Assembly: GCA_963576475.1 (NCBI GenBank)
Contig: OY754970.1
Span: 39,317,447-39,381,446, forward strand
Reading direction: 5' to 3'
Length of the DNA stretch: 64,000 nt
Source: Molanna angustata
Taxonomy: Eukaryota; Arthropoda; Insecta; Trichoptera; Molannidae
Each line of letters starts with the position of its first letter. The first letter of the stretch is position 1. The notes under the pieces were generated by a model that was given only the letters and a program-made list of their open reading frames with translations, did no database searches and was not told where the DNA came from. Of the stretch, positions 21,018 to 30,399 are shown in pieces. The translations under genes were made by a program, and so were the position numbers.

Positions 21018-21141
21018 GAGATATTCTCATATAACAAATTGATTTCCTTTTAAATATACACATATTCGTTTCGTCATGGCACAAATCACCCTCCTTATAG
21101 GGTGGGTTGCCTTATATATATAAAAAAAAATACGCAAATCC

Positions 21142-22250
21142 TTGTTTTTATGATTTTTCATGATTCCTATCATCAAACCTCTTGACACAGTTAAGATAGA
21201 ACGACCCCAGACGTTATCCCTTTCTAATGAAAAAGGAATCGTGAATTTCTGACAACGTGGTAATGAATTTTTATTAATTGCAGACTACTTTGCAAATTGA
21301 AGAGTCTGATATTTTTTACTCGTTAGTTCCATCATCAGCAATCGATGCAATTCATATGTGTGATAATCTCTGAAGCACTCTCTTCCTAATTAAAAAGAAA
21401 CCATTAAAATCTGACAATGTTGTAAGTTGTTTTCGCTGAAGTCCAAATTGAAGAGTTTGATGAATTTTTCATAGATCCCATGATCATCTTCTTCTTCTTC
21501 TTCCTCAGCCATCTCTCCACTGCTGGATGTAGGCCTCTTCTAAAAGCTTCCACTCGTCTTTTTTTGGGCTATTTGAACCCATCTGCTTCCAGCGACAGGG
21601 ACAATATCATCGGCCCACCTTTTCTGAGGCCGGCCTATTCCCCTTTTTATATGATCATATCTTGACCAAATTTAAATGGGACCAATCGAAAGATGCCCCT
21701 TTCTAATGAAAAAAGAATCAAGTCCTTCCCCACCACCACCCGTTCTGCTTATGGACACTAATAATGGCCCCTTGCAAAATTCTAAAACCTTACAGACACT
21801 GCACTTATAGTGCCAAAGAGAGCCAATTATGAGGAAAAAACTGGCTAACCGTATGTAATAAGGAAGTATGATGCTTGAACATGTGCTGACGAACATTTAT
21901 GAGACGATGCATTTATCTTAACAGAACTTTGATCGAGACTTTTCGCGTTATGTATTCACAATAAAAAAGAAATTTCACTTTACTTAATATTTATAATTTA
22001 TTCAGTTGTGATTGGTGTGCGTGCAAAACTAAAATTAAACAATAATTTTATATCAACATCTTATTGTTCATATTAACTGCACGATGTTGAATAGAAAACA
22101 ATTAGATTGATATCGAAGATTGGCTTTATCCAATCAACTATAAATTGATAGGTATTCATGTTTGAAAATTAAAAGTATTACTATCACAATTGTGGAGTAT
22201 TTTTAACACCAATTCTTAATAATCTTGATAGACAAACAGACAAAAGTGTA
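21142..22250. other. Gene-free stretch with an RTE-like 3' fragment
   Basis: 21485-21660, read on the minus strand, matches the RTE-type tail also seen at 5930-6075 (CCATCTCTCCACTG, GTAGGCCTC, GCGACAGGGACAATATC). The remainder shows nothing recognisable. Confidence 0.45.
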
Positions 22251-22324
22251 AGCACTTAGGTATGAATGAATGTATGTAGATAAGGCGATAGAAAATGAAG
22301 AAGTCGGTTCTCTCTTCCTACCCA

Positions 22325-22446
22325 TCGAGGGATATGATAAAACAGGCCGAGGGATATGATAAAACAGGCCGAGGGATATGATAAAACAGGCCGAGGGATA
22401 TGATAAAACAGGCCGAGGGATATGATAAAACAGGGATAAAACAGGC
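22325..22446. repeat. 22-bp tandem repeat, 5 copies plus partials
   Basis: Five identical head-to-tail units of GCCGAGGGATATGATAAAAC+AG, ending in a shortened GGGATAAAACAGGCC. The near identity of units implies recent expansion. The upstream sequence (GGTTCTCTCTTCCTACCCAT) is the RTE-type tail motif, and the repeat unit itself appears to be grown from that tail (CGAGGGATATG). Confidence 0.9.
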
Positions 22447-22954
22447 CATATTATGTCTGATATTGTTTAATATAGTTTTGTTTTATAGTTTTACTTTATT
22501 GTTTGATGTTGGTATCTTTGTTTTATTATTTAGAATACATACTGTCACGAAATATGTATGAAATACGATTTAAATATTGTATGAAGATGTTTTAATGTGA
22601 AAATATTTTATGAAGATAAACATTCGATAATCCGGACCGTTCGACATTTGGATATCATTCGCGATACAGTCTCGCGGTAAATATATATTTTTTATCTCTT
22701 ACCTAAACGTGCATGCATGGTTTTGATACCTGTGACTAATATCATGGTTATTCAGGATTACGTAACAAAAATTAAAACAGAAATTTGAAAATTTGTAGCC
22801 ACTGCACCTAGAAATGTGGTCTAGGGTTTTCACGATTTAAAAAAAAATCTGTTGCAAAAACTGTCATAACCTACCCTACATCCTGTAGTCAGCTTATCGT
22901 TGAGTTTTGGGACACCCTGTAATTATAATATATAAATAAAGAAATTGTATTGTA

Positions 22955-23130
22955 GATGGGTGGTGTCAGAGCGGTTAGCGCGCTGGGTTAGTAATCCAGT
23001 GGTCGCGAGTTCGAATCCTGTCACGACTGATTTCCTTCACTTATAGCACAATCATTTATGATTAATTTAGGGAATGTATTAGGATGTATATGTAATTGTT
23101 ACAAGGATATATTCATTCTTTAAAAAAATT
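22955..23130 (+). repeat. tRNA-derived SINE, family B
   Basis: GTGTCAGAGCGGTTAGCGCG, GGGTTAGTAATCCAGTGG, CGCGAGTTCGAATCCTGTC and ACGACTG, then the family body (CACTTATAGCACAATCATTT, TTTAGGGAATGTA, ACAAGGATATATTC, A-rich end). Boxes A and B are well kept. Confidence 0.85.
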
Positions 23131-24517
23131 AATTAACTTTGTTATAGGCATTTTTCACCCATGTCAATTCGTTGGATAGCTCTTTTCGAGGGAACAAAAA
23201 GATACCATAACGATAAACCCATGCAAGTCATCCGTTTTGAAATATAGATACTTTTTAGAAGATTACAAAAACTCGTCAAAAATAATTTCTCATCAGGATT
23301 ACTCTGGTCGAACAACCGGATTCAGGACTAGCGCCACGGCTATTATTAATCTACACAAGAATACATTTTCAACGACGTATCATTCATTTCAATTGGTGTC
23401 GGTACCATATTCCATACATTTGTGACCATCATCCTTTTACGTGAGACAAAAGAAAATGCACGAGAAATCACGACATTTTTACCGAGTGATACATACACGA
23501 CACGTACATATATCTTATGTAATAGTTATGGTATTATGATTTCATGTTTTATGTTGAACAGGTTTGTATGACATACATATGTACATAGTACCACGCAAAG
23601 CCATAAAAAAATTACGCCAGCGTGTGTTTGTATTGTGTTGAACATAGATCTACATATTTGATTTATCTTTTTCTTCTCGAAAATGTTGAACTATTCGAGG
23701 CAATTATCATTGTCTCAAAACCTGAAACAGGCTTAGACTTCACTCACCTGCTAATCTACACTCAGCGTGAAGTATTTTACTAATCATTGACCTTCTTTGA
23801 CACTCGTTTACCGATCGCCGTTCATACTTGTTCGATTGCGTTCTTTGTTCGATTATCTAAGTCGTCATAGTCATCAGTAACCGATTACATAACCCTGCGG
23901 TTTTAAAAGGAACACTGAACCTCGCCACGTATTCTGTACATCAATATTGAATTAGATGTATGTGACTGTATTGAAGAAAAAAAACGAATAAAATATTGAT
24001 TTAAAGAAACCAAATAGGTACTGTTTAAAAATCAAGAATTAGTTTTTTTTTTTTTTTTTAATTTAGGTTTTTAAAACAATTTTTTTTTCAGTGTATATAT
24101 TGCCCCCACAACTACCTAATTCGTTATTTATGAATTAAAATAGTACAAAATATTGGTTTAAGTTATATTGATGAAATATTAGAAATTAGAAAAAGTGTGA
24201 ATATTAAACAAAAAATTAAAATAACCAACTAAACTTCTCAAATAATCCGTTGCTAAAAATAAATAAATAAAATATGTAATAAAAAAAAATCTGAACCACC
24301 CAGTGTCACTTATGTTTTCTGTTCCGCCCTACTATTTTTTTTAATTGACTCCTCCCACAAATTTAGACCTAAACAATTGTCTATATTTAATTCTTAATTT
24401 AGTACGATAGTCTTCCTGAAGAAGAGAACGTTGTTTTCGAAACCGGTCGACGTTGTTCCTCATAAGTGATGTAAACAAAGTAATTTTGGATATTAAAAAT
24501 AACATTTTTTACGTGTC
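23131..24517. other. Gene-free stretch
   Basis: AT-rich. 24415-24455 carries CTGAAGAAGAGAACGTTGTT then TTCGAAACCGGTCGACG, a retroelement-tail motif discussed in the findings. No gene is recognised. Confidence 0.4.
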
Positions 24518-24662
24518 AGATGTAGGTTCGATTCCCGGTGGAGACACAGTTTTTATTTGTATTTTCTGTCTTGATCTGTGAGACGATATTAATCTCAGAA
24601 TGTTACAACTTGTTATTGGATTCGTTTTAAATTAATATTTGACATATTGCCTGAGAAGTAAT
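24518..24662 (+). repeat. SINE family A, 5'-truncated
   Basis: Starts within the tRNA head at GTAGGTTCGATTCCCGGTGG (box B) and AGACACAGTT. It continues through GAGACGATATTAATCTC, TTACAACTTGTTATTGG and AAATTAATATTTGACA to TGCCTGAGAAGTAAT. Box A is lost. Confidence 0.75.
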
Positions 24663-25876
24663 ATAAAATATGCTAAACAAAACAAATTGTAACAAACTTT
24701 ATATTATATCCAAACTTAAATATAGTAAAACCCCAAAAATTTCATAAAAAATATCTTTATTTATCCTACTATATCCTTTTCATTACCTTATTTTGTCAAA
24801 CTGCGTAGAAAATTTAATCAAAATATTCGATTTTGCTATTGAATAAGTTATATACTGCAACAATAATCATAATCATGTCAGCCCTCATTCGTCCAATCAG
24901 CCCTCAAAGGCCTTTCCCCTGAGACCTCCATAGCTCTCTATCCTTGGAGACCGCATCCAACAACTTCAACAATACTGAATTTCTTTGATTGGCACTTAGA
25001 AACTTAATTATAATTATACTAAATATATTTGCTTATGTGATCTCATTCACTAAACAGCAATACATTTTATTTTCTACCATGTCCATATTATTATCTCGAA
25101 TTACATACCAACCGAGTTTCACAAATGTTGGTTTTCAACATCATTTTTACGTGTTTCTGACACATACAAACAAATAAACATGCAAAAATTGAAATGCATC
25201 AAAGATATGCGATTGCTGGACCGTACGATAATATCTTGTTTTATCACTTAAGCAAAAAAATAACATGATATAGGTATGTATGAAGATAACGTATAACTGT
25301 TGCGTGAGTTTTTCGTCGGCTATGACTTGATTTCTATTTCCAATGTACAGATTGAAATATTAAATATTCCATTATCCATCTATCGATAGTAGGTTCATTT
25401 TTATATTGTTTCTAGTTCGGTAATTCGATTGATAACTCAACTTCCGGACAATGTTCAACACAGCGCAGCGTAAAGAAAATTAATATGGTAGGTATATGTG
25501 AAATTATATACCTATTATAATGAACTTATGCATTTCAATATAACATACATATTTAGTAACAATTCTAATCATATAAGTAATACGAGTATGTATACTACTT
25601 TCTTCGTCCCTTTCCCAAAAAGAATTCAAGCTGGAATTACAAAATACATGGCTGAATATAGTATTATAGCTTCATGGCTGAATATAATCAAATGTGACAG
25701 TGACAGACGAAATGTGAGCGAAATGAAATAGCGCGCGAACTTCATGGCTATATATGTTCCATATTCAATAATTAATTGCCTTGAATTCAATACGTATTAG
25801 CAGGAACAATTTGCGTTGCTAAACCGTGTACATTTTGAGGACACGTGCCTTGAATTCAACACGAATTTTTCATTTA
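24663..25876. other. Gene-free stretch with an RTE-like 3' fragment
   Basis: 24877-24965 (CAGCCCTCATTCGTCCAATC, CCTTTCCCCTGAGACCTCC) reads, inverted, like another RTE-type 3' region. The rest is unrecognised. Confidence 0.35.
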
Positions 25877-26047
25877 GATGGGTCGATGGCAGAGCGGTTA
25901 GCGCACTGGGCTAGTAATCCAGTGGTTGCGAGTTCGAATCCTGCCTCGACCGATTTCATTCACCTATAGCACAAGCATTTATATGCTTATTTTAGGGAAC
26001 GTAGAAAGATGTATATGTACTTGTTTAACAAGGACATATTCTTTAAA
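25877..26047 (+). repeat. tRNA-derived SINE, family B, best copy
   Basis: GGTCGATGGCAGAGCGGTTA, GCGCACTGGGCTAGTAATCC, GAGTTCGAATCCTGCC and TCGACCG. The acceptor-like ends GGTCGA/TCGACC pair and the anticodon-like loop is CTAGTAA (AGT). The element body and A-rich end follow. Because the body is shared by five other loci, it is annotated as a SINE rather than tRNA-Thr. Confidence 0.88.
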
Positions 26048-26935
26048 AAAAAAATAGCGCAATAAACTAGTACCTAATTCGAGGCAGTACTTGCCTCCTA
26101 ATCAACACGGAAAGGTAAATACGCAGTCAGGTCAAAAAATATTTCTTAGAAAAGTCTTTAATATGTATGCTTATGTTGAGGAAGCATAAACACTTTTATC
26201 TGTTGTATATACCGTTTTGATCTGTTATTTATCTAGATATAAGAAAACATATTTTCTGTTTTTTTTTCTGTGTTGATTCAAAGTTTTTTTTATTTTCCGA
26301 TTTGAAATCAAATACTTAAATAAAAATCTAATACTTGGTGCTGCCGTTTGAAAAACTCGATTCGCCGCCGGAAACTTGTGTCAAATTTACATTGATTTTG
26401 GTGTCAATCACTCACTATCGACAAGATAAAAATCATTGAATTATCCGTGCGTTAATAATTAAGATTGACGGCTGACCAGTAAAGTAATTTGATGTTTGAT
26501 ATCAACGTACAAATTGCAGATTGTTTTGAGATAGGTAACCATATTTCATATCGTGTATTTCAATTAGATTCCAACCTAATTTTATGTCCGGTTCGCCATT
26601 TCAGCTATAAACAACTGCACAATTTCGATAATTAAACGCTCCGAATTTGTGTAGGTACCTACCTCAACATTTAATTTAATCTTATAAAATAAATTTCTTC
26701 TTAATCGTGCTCTTTATTCCTGAAGGTCGTGTCAATCCTGGAAAGCCATAGTTTCCTACTCCACAATACTCTATATGCTCCTGTAGCGAGGGACCATGAT
26801 TTTTCAAGTGATGAAATACAGATTTCTAGATATTCCTTTTATGATGTTTCGAGAACATAAACCTTACTTGGATAGTCTACGCCTAGTTATTTATTTATTT
26901 TAAACATTTTGTACACATTTATTTTAAACATTTTG

Positions 26936-27169
26936 AACTAAAATAGGAACGTTCTAAAATTGTATAGACCGGAACGTTCTTAAAAATTTACTGAATCAGA
27001 CATATTATGAATAATGAATTCAAAATACGTCTAATTCAGTAACTTTTTAAGAACGTTCCGGCTAATATAGGTACGTTCCTATTCCATTTAGTCCATGTTT
27101 ATATTTTATAACGCTGAAATTAGACCGTAAATCTAAAATCTACAATTTTAGAACGCTCCTATTTTAGTT
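26936..27169. mobile_element. Nested foldback MITE
   Basis: The outer arms AACTAAAATAGGAACGTTCT...AAATTGTA (26936-26964) and TACAATTTTAGAACGCTCC...TATTTTAGTT (27141-27169) are inverted copies. Inside, CCGGAACGTTCTTAAAAA...ACTGAATCAGAC (26969-27001) is inverted against GTCTAATTCAGTAACTTTTT...AAGAACGTTCCGG (27029-27062). GAACGTTC recurs four times. There is no coding capacity and the target duplication is unclear. Confidence 0.75.
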
Positions 27170-27324
27170 ACAATAGTTACTGAATAGGGGGTAGTGGCAG
27201 GCTTATTGTCATTTGGCAATATCTTCCAATCAACCATATTCATTTGTTGAGGTATTCAATTGTATTTATAACACATACCAATTTATGTAAATTAAAAATA
27301 TATTGAAAACATATTGAAATATTA
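27170..27324 (-). mobile_element. LINE 3' end fragment
   Basis: GGCAGGCTTATTGTCATTTG, GCAATATCTTCCAATCAACC is an inverted version of the GGTTGG...GCAAT...GTACA LINE tail seen at 1598-1697. It is degraded. Confidence 0.4.
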
Positions 27325-27480
27325 GATGGGTCGATGGCAGAGTGGTTAGCTCGCTGGGCAGTGGTCGCGAGTTCGAATACTGCCTCGACCGATTTCGTTC
27401 ACCTATAGCACAAGCATTTACCTATGCTTAATTTAGGTAATGTAGGAAGATGTGTTCTTGTTGCAAATTCATTATTTAAA
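27325..27480 (+). repeat. tRNA-derived SINE, family B, anticodon arm deleted
   Basis: GGTCGATGGCAGAGTGGTTA and GCTCGCTGGGCAGTGGTCGC: about ten bases of the anticodon arm are missing. GAGTTCGAATACTGCC and the family body follow. The deletion proves that the copy is not a tRNA gene. Confidence 0.85.
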
Positions 27481-27589
27481 AAATAAATAAAAAGGTTCCT
27501 CAAAATATTTTAGATAATATAAGTTATTTATTTTTCATTTATTTATTTATCTTTCTGAGCATAATATGAACAAATATTTTACAAGGACA

Positions 27590-27690
27590 TATTTATTTAT
27601 TTATTTATATAATTTATGTACATGTGTACAAAGGCAGGTTTATTGCCATAAGGCAATTTCTTCCAACCAACCCGAGCAGCAACGTGAAGT
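27590..27690 (-). mobile_element. LINE 3' end fragment
   Basis: TTTATGTACATGTGTACAAA, GGCAGGTTTATTGCC, AAGGCAATTTCTTCCAACC: the inverse of the LINE tail at 1598-1697. The TTATTTATTTAT to its left is the inverted A-rich tail. Confidence 0.55.
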
Positions 27691-28485
27691 CTCTTAGTTA
27701 AATTGGTACAGTATTAATTAAGTGAGAAATAAATTGATAAAAAATAACATAAAAGAGTAAGAGATATAAAAAAAATTACAAAGAGAAAAAAAAATTAAAA
27801 GAGAGTTTAAAAATAAAAGAATAATAAAAATAGCACTGATCATAGCAATGAGGAAAAGGAGGTTACGGAAGGATATAGAAGGAATTTAGGAACTATTTGA
27901 CAAATAAAGTTTTTTTAGTTTACCTTTAAATATTTAAATATTCATTTTTAATTTAAAAAATAAAATAAGTATAAAACAAAAACAATAAAAAAATGTATTC
28001 AAGTATACTAGTCGTAAATAGTAAAGAAGACATGTTTAACGATTAGGTACATTGCGGTATAATTATATTTTTTCCTTTATTATTTCTATTGTGGATTCAA
28101 TTACATCGACTTTTTACACACATTACATTGATATGTTCATAAATCACTCTTTCAATGTCTTATTTGGTCATGCTCTTTAGATTATACATTTAGTAACAAT
28201 AATCACCTATTTCACTCTATATCACAATTTTCTCCACTATCAACAATATATCATGTGCTGTACGTACAGTTTTCTGTGTCGAAACAATTATATACCAATC
28301 ACTTTACCACTCGAAAAGTGTTTTAAATTGAAACAAAATATACCATCTTTATGATAAACGTCAAATTACACAGCGATTTTTATGTTAAACATACTTTAAA
28401 ATCTCCGTATGAACTCGATATTTTAGCATGTACCTATTATTTTGCAGATGATTTATTACGATAAAATTAGTGATAGGTATAGTGA
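27691..28485. other. Gene-free AT-rich stretch
   Basis: No open frame, hairpin or repeat of note. Confidence 0.4.
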
Positions 28486-28628
28486 AACCAGTGCGCGTTT
28501 TTTGTAAGGAATCCTAAGCACGTTTCGGTACTGTTTAATGAATCTGGAACCTGTTCCGGTTCTTTGTAATGAATCCTCAGCGCGTTTCGTTACTTTTTAA
28601 TGAATCCGGAGCGCGTGCCGGTTCATTT
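28486..28628. repeat. ~31-bp imperfect minisatellite, about 4 copies
   Basis: Units of the form GCGCGTTTCGGTACTTTTTA + ATGAATCCGGA recur four times with base changes (TAATGAATCTGGA, TAATGAATCCTCA, TAATGAATCCGGA, TAAGGAATCCTAA). GC content alternates within the unit. Function unknown. Confidence 0.7.
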
Positions 28629-28739
28629 TTTTTTATTTTTTACTCGGTATTTCGAATCACATTAACAATTTTCTGTCTCTAATTGTTTACGTGCAATGTT
28701 AAAATACAAAAAGATAATATATCGGTAATTTACACAAAC

Positions 28740-28885
28740 AATATCCTCTTCTATGGTGCTCTGTCAGGAAACCCCGACGTTGGCGATTACTCTGATGGAT
28801 CCCTGTCTGTCCTGTGCTGACCGGAATATCTGCTCCACAGTTCTGAAGCCCGTCCAATCTGTCTCCTTCCAGTCCTTCTGAGATC
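28740..28885 (-). repeat. Degraded retroelement coding fragment (uncertain)
   Basis: A small island of higher GC in AT-rich DNA. On the minus strand the open reading includes a GDRLDGLQNCGAD-like peptide and then decays. The composition is coding-like and unlike its surroundings, suggesting a relic of a transposable-element ORF. I cannot name the family. Confidence 0.25.
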
Positions 28886-29463
28886 AAATGAATAATTTAT
28901 AGCTGGATTTTGTTGGATTTGCAAAGGAAACACAGAATGGCGTGTCGGACACCTTTTTTATTAATTTTCATACAACCATTTTTTCAAAACAACTGAATAA
29001 CAAATAACTGAATATCTTGCACTTCAGTATTAATTGAAACAAGTGGTATTTTTCTCCCCTCATTATGTGACCTCGATATTATGTGATATATGCGATCTTG
29101 CGGACCTTTATTGTAACAAATATGTTCTTATTTGTTATAACGAATTTATTCTAACTAAAAAAATAACTCTTTATAAAATTCACCAAACATCGCATAAGTT
29201 TTCGTTTTTGGTACCGTTAAATTCGCTAAATTTGTCTTATTTTATTGATTTGATTATTTGTTTAAAGACAGTGTACTGAAATATCTGACTGTGAATTAGT
29301 GAATAAACATTTATTACAGTGATAATGTCAAATTCATTGACGTGAAAAAAGTGTATTAAGTGTAGTTTTTTATTGCACATGCGCCCCATTGATGGTGTAT
29401 GTGTGTGTGTCATTGGATATAGATAAGGAGGATCTATGGAGAGTTTGATGATTTGTTAGTAAG

Positions 29464-29588
29464 ATGAGCCATGAGCGTGAGATGCGCCCGCCAGCGGACA
29501 ACGAGTATGAAGGCGCGTGCCCCTGGTATGCGCGCCCAGGGTGGTGCGACTACAGAACGACGAAGGAGACGCCCCTGTGCGGACCAAG
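29464..29588 (+). CDS. Candidate first coding exon (RhoGEF gene or separate)
   Basis: A GC-rich, CpG-rich block of about 125 bp stands out. Two ATGs are possible. From 29464 the frame has high GC at third positions and encodes MSHEREMRPPADNEYEGACP and on to LCGPR. It would leave the exon in phase 2 at the donor AAG|GTGCCG (29588/29589), which does not fit the first securely traced RhoGEF exon. From 29471 the frame is less codon-like (Arg-rich) but leaves in phase 1, which does fit the exon at 30400. Either an exon is missing between them, or the second ATG is used, or this is an alternative exon. All three remain open. Confidence 0.35.
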
Positions 29589-29934
29589 GTGCCGAAAAGT
29601 ACTATTTATAAAAAAAAATATTTAAAAAAAAATAAGGAACCGATATTTTATCAAAGGACCCAATTATTTTAATATAAAAAAAAAACTTTTGCATTCATTT
29701 TTTTGCAACGATAAAGTCATATATTATTACATATTTTGTCGTCAAGTACGATATTTCAAATCTTATCACAAAAATTAATAAAATAACTCATTGTTTACTG
29801 TAATATCATAGTTAGAAGCATTCTTATAAAATGGGATATCCCAGAAGAAATTTAAAAAAGAATAATCATAAATGAGATAGCTTATGACTTGATACGAAAT
29901 TAAAACACAAGGAAAGAATGTAAGATGAAGAAAG

Positions 29935-30185
29935 ATGTAATTAAGAAAATGAAAGTTAACACATGTAGATGGTTTGGCCACTGGGAATAATGAATAAGAG
30001 GTCAGGGACGTCCAAGTGAATGATATTCTGAAAGACTGAAATATAAGAAGCGTGAACAACAGATGAACATGATAAGATAGATGATGTTTGAATGTTGACG
30101 AGACGATGAATGTGTGTCAAGATAGAAAAATGGGGCATTCGGTTCTCTCTGCCTACATCGTGACATGGCGTGATGGTATGTATGT
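29935..30185 (+). pseudogene. RTE-type reverse transcriptase C-terminal relic
   Basis: On the plus strand, 'RWFGHW..N...RGQGRPSE.....L' is followed by the CAAGATAGAAAAATGGGGCA, TTCGGTTCTCTCTGCCTAC and ATGGCGTGATGGTATGTATG tail. It aligns inverted with 39753-40090. Stops and frameshifts interrupt it. It lies just upstream of the first traced RhoGEF exon. Confidence 0.55.
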
Positions 30186-30399
30186 ACAATTAAAATTATA
30201 TCTTTTTATTACAATGTTTACCAAAATAATATCAAAATATTATTTTTATCAAATATTGTAAAAATTGGATAGAATTGTGTATTCTGGGGAGAATGAATGA
30301 AATTTTAAATTACGATTCATTGATGTTCATATGTATTATAGATAATTTTTTTTATCATATTTGTACAAAAACTATCTTACTTTTGTTTCTTTTTTTCAG

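Larger units (their letters stand above)
15717..21141 (+). mobile_element. Complete non-LTR retrotransposon (I-group, RNase H-bearing) with 13-bp TSD
   Basis: AATACGCAAATCC occurs immediately 5' of the element (15717-15729) and again immediately after the A-tail (21129-21141). The insert of 15730-21128 therefore has an exact target-site duplication. It contains a ~200-bp 5' UTR, ORF1 (15929-17353), ORF2 (17316-21017), and a 110-bp 3' UTR with a CACCCT/AGGGTG hairpin. It ends TATATATA followed by about nine A. Both frames are open from start to stop and all catalytic motifs are present. EN, RT and RNase H in one ORF2 place it among I-group or similar RNase H-bearing LINE clades by known architecture. 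The exact clade was not tested. Confidence 0.92.

Noticed and set aside
25877..25955. tRNA-Thr(AGT) gene
   Set aside because: The tRNA-like head is convincing, but the same non-tRNA body follows it at five other places in the window, and one copy has lost the anticodon arm, so it is a SINE promoter.
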